Below are positions 1-6,972 of a stretch of DNA of 11,821 nt, piece after piece. The DNA lies in assembly GCA_016293645.1 (NCBI GenBank), contig JAEDDW010000053.1:1-11821 (forward strand), written 5' to 3'. The stretch is from Treponema sp. GTDB taxonomy: Bacteria; Spirochaetota; Spirochaetia; Treponematales; Treponemataceae. Both the position numbers and the translations under genes were made by a program. The stretch's first letter is position 1; each line of letters begins with the position of its first letter. The notes below the pieces were generated by a model. It searched no databases, had not been told where the DNA came from, and worked only from the letters and a program-made list of their open reading frames with translations.

Positions 1-50
1 GTCAATTTAATTCCAGTTTTTTCACATTTGGCATAGGGCTTTAAAACAGG

Positions 51-81
51 AAAGGCGTGATGTCTGCAACATCACGCCTTT
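51..81 (-). terminator. Intrinsic terminator downstream of the symporter gene
   Basis: A perfect 13-bp stem (51-63 pairing with 69-81, arm AAAGGCGTGATGT) encloses a 5-nt loop. It lies 29 nt past the stop codon of the minus-strand symporter. On the minus strand the stem ends in CCTTT and runs on into a T-containing tail (CCTGTTTT); on the plus strand it is followed directly by T residues. It could therefore work in both directions and also block transcription entering from the left. The tail is less clean than a continuous U run. Confidence 0.72.
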
Positions 82-109
82 TATACGTCATGGATGGATA
101 CTGTTCAGA

Positions 110-1618
110 TTAGTCAGCCATCAATTTGTAGCTTTCGAATTCTGAAACTACTTCCTTGTCTGCCTTTGTGAAGAGGCTTACTGCAACTGCAACAACAAGT
201 GTTGCAATGAAGCCTGGGAGAATCTCGTAGATGTCAAAGATTCCGCCGTGGAGGTTGTGCCATGCAACAACTGTAATAAAGCCCACGATGAGTCCTGATG
301 AAGCTCCTGCTGCCGTACTGCGCTTCCAGAAAAGTGCAAGGAAAATAAGTGCGCCGAATGTTGCTCCGAATCCTGCCCATGCATATGAAACAAGACCAAA
401 GATGGAGTTGTTGTTTGGAAGGAGGCAGAGGCAGAATGCAACCGCTGCGATGGCAAATACAGTGATGCGGCTTACAAGAAGAACCTTCTTTTCATCGGCA
501 TTCTTGTTGAGCATTCCCTTGTAAAGGTCGAGGGATACGGAAGAAGCTGCAGAAAGAAGCTGGCTGTCTGCCGTAGACATTGAAGCTGCGAGGATTGCGC
601 AGAGGAAGATTCCTGCGATGAAGGCAGGGAACATCTTGAGCATTGTTTCGCTGAATACTGTTTCTGCTGTTGATCCGTCGAGGAGTGCAGGAAGAAGGTA
701 TACTGTTCCGAGAGAACCGATGATGAATGCGCCGATGTATGCGATGATCATCCAGATGATTCCTACGCGGCGTGCAATCTTGATTTCATCGTTTGAACGG
801 ATTCCCATGAAGCGGATGATGATGTGTGGCATGCCGAAGTAACCGAGACACCATGCGAAGGCGGAAACTGCGCTCATGGCGCTGAAGCTCTGGTTTGCTG
901 TGAAAACCTTCTGAAGGTCGGCGTTGAATTCACCGGCAAGGGCCTTTACACTGAATCCTTTTGCTGCGTTGATTGCTTCTGCAGGACCACCGAGTGCAAC
1001 TACCGCGATTGTGCTTGCGATTACGAAGGCGATGAAAATGAGGGCACCCTGAACGAAATCAGTCGTACATACGGCGCGGTATCCACCGAGGATTGTGTAG
1101 GAAAGGATTACCACAAGACCGATTATCATGCCGACAGTGTAGTTGAGTCCGAATACCGAGCGGAAGAGTTTTCCGCAGGCGACGATTCCTGATGCAGTGT
1201 AGATTGTAAAGAAGAATACGATGAGCACAACTGAGATTACTGCACATGTATTGCTCTTGAATCTGTTCTTGAAGAAGCCCGGGATTGTGATGGAGTCGCC
1301 GAATGCAATTGAACATTTGCGCAAAGGCTTTGCAACCAGGAGCCAGTTGAGGTAAGTACCTGCGATAAGGCCGATTGCAGTCCAGAATGTTTCCTTGACG
1401 CCGCCAAGGTAACAGAGTCCAGGAAGACCCATCAAAAGCCATGCAGAAGAGTCTGAAGCTTCTGCGCTGAGGGCTGTTACCCAAGGACCGATTCCGCGTC
1501 CACCAAGAAAGAAGTCCTTTGCGTTGTTTGTCTTCTTTGAACTTCTGATTCCGATGTAGACCATGAAGCCAAGATAGAGGGCAAAGGCACAGATTTTTCC
1601 GATTGTCTGTGTTGTCAT
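110..1618 (-). CDS. putP: Sodium/proline-type symporter (SSS family, PutP-like)
   Basis: Integral membrane Na+/solute symporter of the solute:sodium symporter family, probably importing proline. The product is 502 residues, the same length as E. coli PutP, with about 13 hydrophobic segments. Family signatures visible are GGRGIGPWVTALSAEASD around 39-56, with Asp56 matching the essential Na+-site Asp55 of E. coli PutP; LGGYRAVCTTDFVQG around 177-191; GYFGMPHIIIRF at 259-270; and MSTADSQLLSAASS at 347-360, where Ser348/Thr349 match the Na+-binding Ser340/Thr341. The ATG at 1618 is chosen because AGGTGG lies just upstream at good spacing; an in-frame GTG at 1627 overlaps that ribosome-binding site. 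The gene is monocistronic, flanked by terminators on both sides. Proline specificity is inferred from overall similarity; another small solute is possible. Confidence 0.9.
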   Translation of the reverse strand: MTTQTIGKICAFALYLGFMVYIGIRSSKKTNNAKDFFLGGRGIGPWVTALSAEASDSSAWLLMGLPGLCYLGGVKETFWTAIGLIAGTYLNWLLVAKPLRKCSIAFGDSITIPGFFKNRFKSNTCAVISVVLIVFFFTIYTASGIVACGKLFRSVFGLNYTVGMIIGLVVILSYTILGGYRAVCTTDFVQGALIFIAFVIASTIAVVALGGPAEAINAAKGFSVKALAGEFNADLQKVFTANQSFSAMSAVSAFAWCLGYFGMPHIIIRFMGIRSNDEIKIARRVGIIWMIIAYIGAFIIGSLGTVYLLPALLDGSTAETVFSETMLKMFPAFIAGIFLCAILAASMSTADSQLLSAASSVSLDLYKGMLNKNADEKKVLLVSRITVFAIAAVAFCLCLLPNNNSIFGLVSYAWAGFGATFGALIFLALFWKRSTAAGASSGLIVGFITVVAWHNLHGGIFDIYEILPGFIATLVVAVAVSLFTKADKEVVSEFESYKLMAD

Positions 1619-1652
1619 AATAACCACCTGAAACTTAAATAAGATTGAAAAT

Positions 1653-1681
1653 ATTTTAGTGGAATTAAAGTATTTTTTCTA
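1653..1681 (-). promoter_or_regulatory. Possible promoter of the symporter gene
   Basis: On the minus strand TAGAAA (1676-1681) and TAAAAT (1653-1658) are separated by 17 bp in an A/T-rich stretch, which would start transcription about 28 nt before the ATG. The -35 box matches the consensus in only 4 of 6 positions, and A/T-rich DNA yields such matches by chance. The terminator at 1735-1780 upstream implies that some promoter must lie in this gap. Confidence 0.3.
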
Positions 1682-1734
1682 TGGCGGAACTGATTGCTTT
1701 TCCATTTTTTACAGGCGGAAAAAATCAACCTCTG

Positions 1735-1780
1735 AAAAAAAAGGCTGTCCGTTCATGAATCGCTCAATCTTCGGACAGCC
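1735..1780 (-). terminator. Intrinsic terminator of the large lipoprotein gene
   Basis: On the minus strand a perfect 9-bp stem (GGCTGTCCG at 1743-1751 with CGGACAGCC at 1772-1780) is followed by eight T residues (1735-1742). It begins 25 nt past the stop codon at 1805 and separates the lipoprotein gene from the symporter gene. The 20-nt loop is longer than usual. Confidence 0.82.
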
Positions 1781-1804
1781 CGGAATCATTCAGATCATTT
1801 CATG

Positions 1805-4800
1805 TCAGTTGCCAAAGCCGCTGAAGTCTTCACCAAGTGCTGCAATTACCTGGTTTTTTGACTGGAGTTTGACGTTTTCCAGGATGTCATCACTAAAGCA
1901 GTAGCTTCTGAATTCGCTGGTTGATCCATCGTCATTTATAACGTAGTAAACGATATATGGTTCAACAATGCCGCTGTCAAAGCCGCTGAAATTGTTTACA
2001 TAACCCTTTGCAGTATCGTAAACATTGCAAGGAATTCCATCTTCTGCATCTTCCTTAGGCATTCTGACTTCTCCATACCACATCCGGTCGCCGTTTTTTA
2101 CATCGTAGAAGTTGAAGAAAAGTTTCCATGTTTCTCCTTCCCTTAGTGCCGGTGTGATTGTTGGAGTTTTTGTTACCGTAACCATGCCGTAGCCGTCTGT
2201 ATCTACTGTGTATTCAAAATCTCCTTCGTATCTGATTTCACCGCGTCCGGATGTAGGTGTATATTTTGTTTCACCGAATTCGACGGTACGAATTTTAACA
2301 ATTTCATCATTCTGATTCCAGTCTTCCTGGTAGTGTTCAAGCCTGATCTTTATTTCTTTTCCAGGAGTAACAAACGGGTATTCAATGAAATGCTTAAGGT
2401 CTCCGCCCCAGTTGCCACCAATTATTGAAACAAAATGATCATCGATGACAAGCTTTAGCTGGTCATTGTTGCTTGTGGTAAGGAATCTGTAAGGGTTTTC
2501 TCCAGTCCTGTCTTTTGCTTCAATCAAGATGCCGTTGGCTGTGTCTTCAACTTCAACCGTAATTGTCTGCAACGGACCGGTTTTACTGAGCATTTCATCA
2601 AAAGACTTGAGCCTGTAATTGTACTTGTACCATTTATCCCATTTATCACCCAAGCCAAATCTATAGTTATGGCGGTATCCTTCAGGATCTGTCCAGTAAT
2701 AAAGCAGAATTGGACCAATAAAGCCATTGTCAATACTGTCACTAAATGCAGTCCATCCTTCAAGATAGTAGTTGGCTTTTCCAAGGAGTCTTTCAGATGG
2801 CAATGTGAGCTTTCCTCTCCAAAGGCCGCCATCGTCCCAGCTTTTTCCCTGTGCAAAGTCAAACTGAACTGCCCATTCAAGGTCTGCAGGGGTAACTGTT
2901 GGAATTGCTGATATGTCGAGTGTTCCGTATTCATCTGCTGTGTACACAAGGTCACCAGATAAAACTACTTTTCCAAGACCGCCAGCCGGTGTCATCTTTA
3001 CCTTTGGCGATGTGGCTTTTTTAAATTTCTCAATTTGATTGCCATTGTCATCTTTGATGACACATTCATGTATGATCTGGACAGTAACTTCTTCTCCTGG
3101 ATTTACAAACGGATAGTAATAGTCTTGTTCCAGGTTGCCGATGATTTGTTCCTCCTGGTCGTCGATATTAATCCAGATTTCATCTTCAATGTTCTTGTCT
3201 TCAGAAAAATCTACATTTGAAATTCTGAATCTGATTCCGTCGTCCCACTCAACAGGTGTTACTGTAATTGTTTCAAGGGCTTCAAGTTCTTTTCTTTCTT
3301 CAAGAGACATGAGCTTGAGGTTGTGCTTTTCACTATTGAGGATGTTTTGTCTCATGCTCCATTCACGGCCAAGTTCACTGTCATTATATGAAATGACAAG
3401 ATAAGGCATAATGGAAACAACCTTTGCAGTGTTGGTCAGACTTCCCTTTGCATAGATATCTTTTTCTGCCGGAATTTCAGCAGGAGTAAGCTCAAAGCTG
3501 CTGATCTTTGAGTTGTCATTATAACTGTAGCCGGAAGCAATATCGAAGACTACATTGTAAGACTTTACATTCGGTGAAGACAGGGATGGCATTGATTTTA
3601 CAGTAAGGATTCCGCGTTCGCTGAATTCGTAGTCAAACTTTCCGGAAGGAAGGAGTTTTCCGCATCCTCCTGCAGGAGTTATTTTCCCCTTTCCTGTTCC
3701 GGCTGTAGCAGTAAGTTCCTGACCTATTTCATTCTTGGTTCCACGGCAATATGTGGCAATGACTGCAACTTCTTTTCCTGCTTCAACAAAAGGACAGTAG
3801 AATTCATATGTTGAACCGATCTTTGGAATGTCATATGCAACCTTGACACCATCGAGATAGATGTCGATTCGGTGGATTTCATTTGCCTTTTCAGTAAACT
3901 CAACATCAGTATCATCAAGATTCTTAACCCTGATGCGAAGGCCTGTGTCACATTCAACATTTTCGATTTTGAAGATTTCGGGGATTGGAGCCTCTTCTTC
4001 CTCTTCTTCTTTCTTAGGTTCTTCCGGTTCTTCTTCCGGCTTTTCAGTTTCCTTTACTTCTTCGTAGTCGTCTCCGATGGTTGCGTTTTCCAAAACTTCA
4101 GGCTCCTTGATGACTACACCTTCGGCTTTTTCGATGCTGACTGTTGAGGAAGACGTTACGGAATTAATGCTTGTCTCGCTGCTTTCGATTTTGATGGAAA
4201 CCGCATTCAGAGTGATTATTTTCTGGATGGATCCACCCTTGATGGAAATGGCTGATACCGCATTGCTCATTGAAATCTTTGCAACCGTCGAATTTGCATT
4301 TCCTTCAAGTTTGATGCTGTCTGCTTTCACTTCGGCTGAAGCGACCGATGCAGCGCCTTCAAGAACGATTCGGACACTTGTCTTTGTGACGACTAAAGAC
4401 TGAATCTTTGAGTCCGAGATGTGGACGCTGTTTGAGCCTCCGCCGTTTACAGTAAGGTTTATGATGTCCTTGCATCCTTTCATCGTAAAGTCACCGTCTC
4501 CGACACTTTCGTCGACAATGATATTTGCATTGCTGATGTTTTCAAGGACTGCGCCTGGCTTTGTGACCGTAAGGATCTTTCCGCCAAGGTCCGCGTTTTT
4601 AAGCGTGAAATCCTTTCTGCTGATGAAGGCATCTTCTGCAATGGCCTGTCCCTTGAGGTCCAGAGTTCCGTCTGATGCAGAAATCTTTTCCGTCAGGGTC
4701 TTTGGCTCAGGTTTGTCATCGTCGCCTCCACCAAAACTACAGGAGGCTGACATGAGGAGCGCAGTTGACATTAGGGCAACAAAAATACGTTTAAAGGTAT

Positions 4801-4813
4801 TTTTAGTTTTCAT
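1805..4813 (-). CDS. Large repeat-containing surface lipoprotein, function unknown
   Basis: A 1002-residue predicted lipoprotein; I do not recognise a named family. The signal peptide (1-24) ends in LLMSAS before Cys25, a lipobox of the relaxed spirochaete kind. Residues about 38-245 are short alternating Ser/Val/Ile-rich strands (for example VSAISIKGGSIQKIITLNAV around 186-205) that suggest a beta-helix or beta-solenoid. Residues about 251-275 form a Glu/Lys/Pro spacer. Three divergent copies of a ~230-residue domain follow (about 280-508, 514-743, 747-990). Each has a PFVxxGKE-like motif (341, 568, 812), then a TPxxGxGK-like motif (379, 608, 852), then a short aromatic- and strand-rich half. 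The start ATG has AAGGAG seven nt upstream. There is no enzyme signature. A surface or periplasmic binding/adhesion role is inference only. Expression may be phase-variable (see 4863-4890). Confidence 0.88.
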   Translation of the reverse strand: MKTKNTFKRIFVALMSTALLMSASCSFGGGDDDKPEPKTLTEKISASDGTLDLKGQAIAEDAFISRKDFTLKNADLGGKILTVTKPGAVLENISNANIIVDESVGDGDFTMKGCKDIINLTVNGGGSNSVHISDSKIQSLVVTKTSVRIVLEGAASVASAEVKADSIKLEGNANSTVAKISMSNAVSAISIKGGSIQKIITLNAVSIKIESSETSINSVTSSSTVSIEKAEGVVIKEPEVLENATIGDDYEEVKETEKPEEEPEEPKKEEEEEEAPIPEIFKIENVECDTGLRIRVKNLDDTDVEFTEKANEIHRIDIYLDGVKVAYDIPKIGSTYEFYCPFVEAGKEVAVIATYCRGTKNEIGQELTATAGTGKGKITPAGGCGKLLPSGKFDYEFSERGILTVKSMPSLSSPNVKSYNVVFDIASGYSYNDNSKISSFELTPAEIPAEKDIYAKGSLTNTAKVVSIMPYLVISYNDSELGREWSMRQNILNSEKHNLKLMSLEERKELEALETITVTPVEWDDGIRFRISNVDFSEDKNIEDEIWINIDDQEEQIIGNLEQDYYYPFVNPGEEVTVQIIHECVIKDDNGNQIEKFKKATSPKVKMTPAGGLGKVVLSGDLVYTADEYGTLDISAIPTVTPADLEWAVQFDFAQGKSWDDGGLWRGKLTLPSERLLGKANYYLEGWTAFSDSIDNGFIGPILLYYWTDPEGYRHNYRFGLGDKWDKWYKYNYRLKSFDEMLSKTGPLQTITVEVEDTANGILIEAKDRTGENPYRFLTTSNNDQLKLVIDDHFVSIIGGNWGGDLKHFIEYPFVTPGKEIKIRLEHYQEDWNQNDEIVKIRTVEFGETKYTPTSGRGEIRYEGDFEYTVDTDGYGMVTVTKTPTITPALREGETWKLFFNFYDVKNGDRMWYGEVRMPKEDAEDGIPCNVYDTAKGYVNNFSGFDSGIVEPYIVYYVINDDGSTSEFRSYCFSDDILENVKLQSKNQVIAALGEDFSGFGN

Positions 4814-4862
4814 AATTAATCTCCTTTCCGATATGGATGATTTTCAATAAGTTCTATTCGTA

Positions 4863-4890
4863 AGTGTAGTGGGGGGGGGTCATTTGTCAA
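4863..4890 (-). promoter_or_regulatory. Promoter of the lipoprotein gene with poly-C spacer
   Basis: On the minus strand a consensus -35 TTGACA (4885-4890) and a -10 TACACT (4863-4868, 4 of 6 matches) are 16 bp apart. Nine of the 16 spacer bases are one run of C. Transcription would start near 4856, giving a leader of about 43 nt before the ATG at 4813. Adding one base to the run would bring the spacer to the optimal 17 bp. Homopolymeric G tracts that tune promoters are known upstream of T. pallidum tpr genes and TP0126; applying that here is inference. Confidence 0.68.
4871..4879 (+). repeat. Homopolymeric G(9) tract
   Basis: Nine consecutive G residues on the plus strand, inside the spacer of the predicted lipoprotein promoter. 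It is the only G or C run of this length I see in the window. Such tracts change length by slipped-strand mispairing during replication. Confidence 0.9.
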
Positions 4891-4892
4891 GG

Positions 4893-4947
4893 AAAAAAAA
4901 ACGCCCGCCGGAAAAGGTTTGTAGGGAGGAACCATATTCCAACGGGC
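4893..4947 (-). terminator. Strong minus-strand terminator without an upstream gene
   Basis: On the minus strand GCCCGTTGGAA (4937-4947) pairs with TTCCGGCGGGC (4903-4913) over 11 bp, including two G-U pairs that work only in the minus-strand transcript. A 23-nt loop lies between the arms, and after one G come nine T residues (4893-4901). The T run ends two bases before the -35 box of the lipoprotein promoter. No minus-strand gene is visible between here and 5320, so it may end an unseen small RNA, insulate the promoter, or act as an attenuator for a longer lipoprotein transcript. Confidence 0.7.
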
Positions 4948-5133
4948 TGAAGTTTTTGGAGGTGCTTTTTAAATTTACGTTTTTAAATCTTTTTTATATG
5001 GATGTTTTTAAATGGTTTAGCAATGTTTGCAACAGTTTAGCGGATTATCGCAATAAATGATAGTCAATGGAAAAATTTGCATCTATCTGGTGAAAATTTG
5101 TCTGTTTTTTTCCAGGCGGAACTACTGAAATCT

Positions 5134-5145
5134 GCAAACGTTTCC
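5134..5145. promoter_or_regulatory. Upstream LacI-type operator (auxiliary site)
   Basis: GCAAACGTTTCC differs from the perfect palindrome at 5261-5272 by one base. Its centre lies 127 bp upstream of that site, close to 12 helical turns, so the two operators could be bridged by one regulator tetramer or two dimers through a DNA loop. The likely ligand is the LacI-family protein encoded at 8889-9905. Confidence 0.68.
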
Positions 5146-5224
5146 AGTATGTCAGATAAAAGTATTTAAAAAATAGGAGAAAATTCCATAAATTCCGGCT
5201 TTGCTAAAAATAAATAAAATAAAT

Positions 5225-5252
5225 TTGACTTTAAATGTGGAAAGTATATACT
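5225..5252 (+). promoter_or_regulatory. Promoter of the sugar ABC transporter operon
   Basis: TTGACT (5225-5230) and TATACT (5247-5252) are separated by 16 bp, each one base from consensus. The upstream stretch 5205-5224 is nearly pure A/T, resembling an UP element. Transcription would start near 5259, immediately before the operator palindrome, leaving a leader of about 60 nt before the binding-protein ATG. Confidence 0.75.
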
Positions 5253-5260
5253 GAAAACAT

Positions 5261-5272
5261 GGAAACGTTTCC
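5261..5272. promoter_or_regulatory. Primary LacI-type operator at the transport operon start
   Basis: GGAAACGTTTCC is a perfect 12-bp palindrome, 14 bp when the flanking T/A pair is counted, with the central CG typical of LacI/CcpA-family operators. It overlaps the predicted transcription start, where a bound repressor would block initiation. Near-identical sites occur at 5134-5145 and inside the regulator's own promoter. Confidence 0.85.
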
Positions 5273-5320
5273 AAATATTCAAACAGATTCCATCAGTATT
5301 TTTCAATTTTGGAGGAAAAA

Positions 5321-6649
5321 ATGAAAAAGATGTCAAAAGTAATGGCTGCAGCTGCTGCAGTATCATCAATTCTCATGCTTGCTTCTTGCGGTGGAAAGAA
5401 AGAAGTAACAGTACGCTACCTTAACTTCAAGCCGGAAGTAGCAAATGTATATCAGGAACTTGCTGCTGCTTACGAAAAGGAAACCGGTGTAAAGGTAATC
5501 GTTGAGACTGCTGCAAACAACCAGTACGAAGCAACTCTCATGTCAAAGATGGCAACAAAGGATGCACCTACACTTTTCCAGATCAACGGACCACGCGGCT
5601 ATGCAAACTGGAAGGACTACTGTGCAGACCTTTCAAATACAGAAATCTACAGGCATCTTTCTGACAAGTCACTGGCTGTTTCATCAAACGGAAAGGCTTA
5701 TGGTGTTCCATATGTAGTTGAAGGCTACGGAATCATCTACAACAAGGCTATTACAGACAAGTACTTTGCTCTCGGTTCAAAGGCTACTTCTTTCTCATCA
5801 ATGGACGAAATCAATAACTTTGACAAGCTCAAGGCTCTCTGTGATGACATGCAGGCAAATGCAAAGAACCTTGGAATCAAGGGTGTATTCGCTTCTACAT
5901 CACTTAAGGCAGGTGAAGACTGGAGATGGCAGACTCACCTTGCAAACGTACCGGTTTACTACGAATTCAAGAACAACAAGGTTGACCTTGGTTCGGATGC
6001 AACAAAGAAAATCAAGTTCCAGTACGGAAATGAATTCAAGAACATCTTTGATCTTTACATAACGGATTCTGTTACAGACCGCAAGGCTTTGGGAACAAAG
6101 ACAGTTACAGATTCAATGTCGGAATTTGCACTTGAAGAATGTGCAATGGTTCAGAACGGAAACTGGGCCTGGGGACAGGTTGCTGGCGTTTCCGGAAACA
6201 AGGTTCTTCCTGAAAACGTAAAGTACCTCCCGATTTATTCAGGTGTTGCAGGCGAAGAATCACAGGGTCTTTGCACAGGCACGGAAAACTTCTACTGCAT
6301 CAACAGCCAGGCAACAGCTGAAGAGCAGAAGGCTACAGCAGATTTCATCTACTGGCTCTACTCAAGCCCAATGGGAAAAGATTACGTAACAAACAAACTT
6401 GGCTTCATCGCTCCGTTTGATACATTTGCTGCCAACGAACGCCCAACAGATCCACTCGCTGTTGAAATCAACAACTGGATGACAAAGAAGGGAATCGTTT
6501 CATGCGCATGGAACTTCACACTCTTCCCATCACAGAGATTCAAGGATGACTTTGGCTCAGACCTTCTTCAGTATGCCCAGGGAACAAAGTCTTGGGATGA
6601 AGTTTCTTCAGATGTGATCAACAACTGGGCTAAAGAAAGCAGCATGTAA
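5321..6649 (+). CDS. Sugar ABC transporter substrate-binding lipoprotein (SBP family 1, MalE-like)
   Basis: Extracytoplasmic solute-binding component of a carbohydrate ABC importer, 442 residues. The lipoprotein signal peptide ends in LMLAS before Cys23, so the mature protein is membrane-anchored. Family-1 binding-protein features are the N-terminal strand followed by a VYQELAAAYEKETGVKV helix/strand at 43-59, NGKAYGVPYVVEGYGIIYN at 123-141, the aromatic MVQNGNWAWGQ around 276-286, and the C-terminal FIYWLYSSPMGK around 342-353. The ATG at 5321 is chosen because GGAGG (5311-5315) lies five nt upstream and Lys residues follow directly; an in-frame TTG at 5309 would overlap that site. It is first in the operon, behind two operators. 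An alpha-glucan substrate is inferred only from malQ and the gene order; the sequence resembles MsmE/RafE-type as much as MalE-type proteins. Confidence 0.92.
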   Translation: MKKMSKVMAAAAAVSSILMLASCGGKKEVTVRYLNFKPEVANVYQELAAAYEKETGVKVIVETAANNQYEATLMSKMATKDAPTLFQINGPRGYANWKDYCADLSNTEIYRHLSDKSLAVSSNGKAYGVPYVVEGYGIIYNKAITDKYFALGSKATSFSSMDEINNFDKLKALCDDMQANAKNLGIKGVFASTSLKAGEDWRWQTHLANVPVYYEFKNNKVDLGSDATKKIKFQYGNEFKNIFDLYITDSVTDRKALGTKTVTDSMSEFALEECAMVQNGNWAWGQVAGVSGNKVLPENVKYLPIYSGVAGEESQGLCTGTENFYCINSQATAEEQKATADFIYWLYSSPMGKDYVTNKLGFIAPFDTFAANERPTDPLAVEINNWMTKKGIVSCAWNFTLFPSQRFKDDFGSDLLQYAQGTKSWDEVSSDVINNWAKESSM

Positions 6650-6765
6650 TTTTCCCAAATTGGGGAAAACGGCGAAAGCCATATCTGATAAAAATTGGAT
6701 GTCGTGTAACTTTCGCCGCACGATTGCACTGCAATCGTAATTACTGCAACAAGGAGTGCAATCGT
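6650..6765 (+). other. Hairpin-rich segment after the binding-protein gene, with competing stems
   Basis: Three structures follow the stop codon. The first is TTTTCCC/GGGAAAA (6650-6656 with 6663-6669). The second is a perfect 9-bp stem, CGGCGAAAG (6670-6678) with CTTTCGCCG (6710-6718). In the third, ACGATTGC at 6720-6727 can pair with GCAATCGT at 6731-6738 (8 bp, 3-nt loop) or, extended to ACGATTGCAC (6720-6729), with GTGCAATCGT at 6756-6765 (10 bp). These two pairings exclude each other. TGCAATCGTA is a 10-bp direct repeat (6730-6739, 6757-6766). The segment may protect the 3' end of the binding-protein mRNA or set readthrough into the permeases. No reading frame with a ribosome-binding site is seen. 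Confidence 0.6.
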
Positions 6766-6767
6766 AC

Positions 6768-6914
6768 GGGGCTGTCCAATAAGTATTCATGCCAGGGTCA
6801 TTGCATATGGCGGCGGAGCTTCCATAAAGCCGCAATGTCGAAATGCCCGATACCACTATATGTGGTGGTTTCGACTAAGCTCAACCACCCTGAGATTACT
6901 TTTGGGACAGCCCC
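6768..6914. mobile_element. MITE-like element, 147 bp, with 21-bp terminal inverted repeats
   Basis: The left end starts GGGGCTGTCCAATAAGTA and the reverse complement of the right end starts GGGGCTGTCCCAAAAGTA. Over 21 positions, 18 are identical, the first ten without mismatch. GGGGCTGTCCCAAAAGT-like ends are common among IS5/IS1182-type insertion sequences, recalled from memory and not searched. The element is too short for a transposase and carries no reading frame. Inside are nested palindromes: GTCGAAA (6837-6843) with TTTCGAC (6869-6875) around ACCAC/GTGGT, and an alternative stem GGTGGTT (6864-6870) with AACCACC (6883-6889). No target-site duplication is visible. The alternative reading is a structured RNA closed by a 10-bp terminal stem. 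Confidence 0.6.
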
Positions 6915-6972
6915 TTCTTGGGGAGAGGGTGTTTGATGCACCATATCATTAAACAGTCCTTCATTAGTTATG

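Noticed and set aside
824..1192. 122-residue plus-strand open frame opposite the symporter
   Set aside because: It is antisense to a well-supported membrane protein and its Cys/Glu-rich sequence mirrors the codons of the real gene.
1616..1627. GTG at 1627 as start of the symporter
   Set aside because: That codon lies within the AGGTGG ribosome-binding site that serves the ATG at 1618.
4869..5060. 63-residue plus-strand open frame in the divergent intergenic region
   Set aside because: It would begin with GTG at the poly-G tract, has no ribosome-binding site, and its composition simply follows the terminator and A/T-rich DNA.
5061..5115. Imperfect hairpin TGGAAAAA...TTTTTCCA upstream of the transport promoter
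   Set aside because: Only the outer A/T pairs match over a long loop in A/T-rich DNA, so chance is a sufficient explanation.
5166..5369. 67-residue minus-strand open frame
   Set aside because: It runs antisense through the transport promoter, operator and the start of the binding-protein gene, and lacks protein-like features. It does not explain the terminator at 4893-4947 convincingly.
6768..6914. Known riboswitch class controlling the permeases
   Set aside because: I can match no known aptamer consensus; the terminal repeats fit an insertion-element end better, though a novel RNA is not excluded.
6608..6936. Short open frames on both strands across the 6650-7041 gap
   Set aside because: They read through the hairpins and the MITE, have no ribosome-binding sites and no recognisable motifs.
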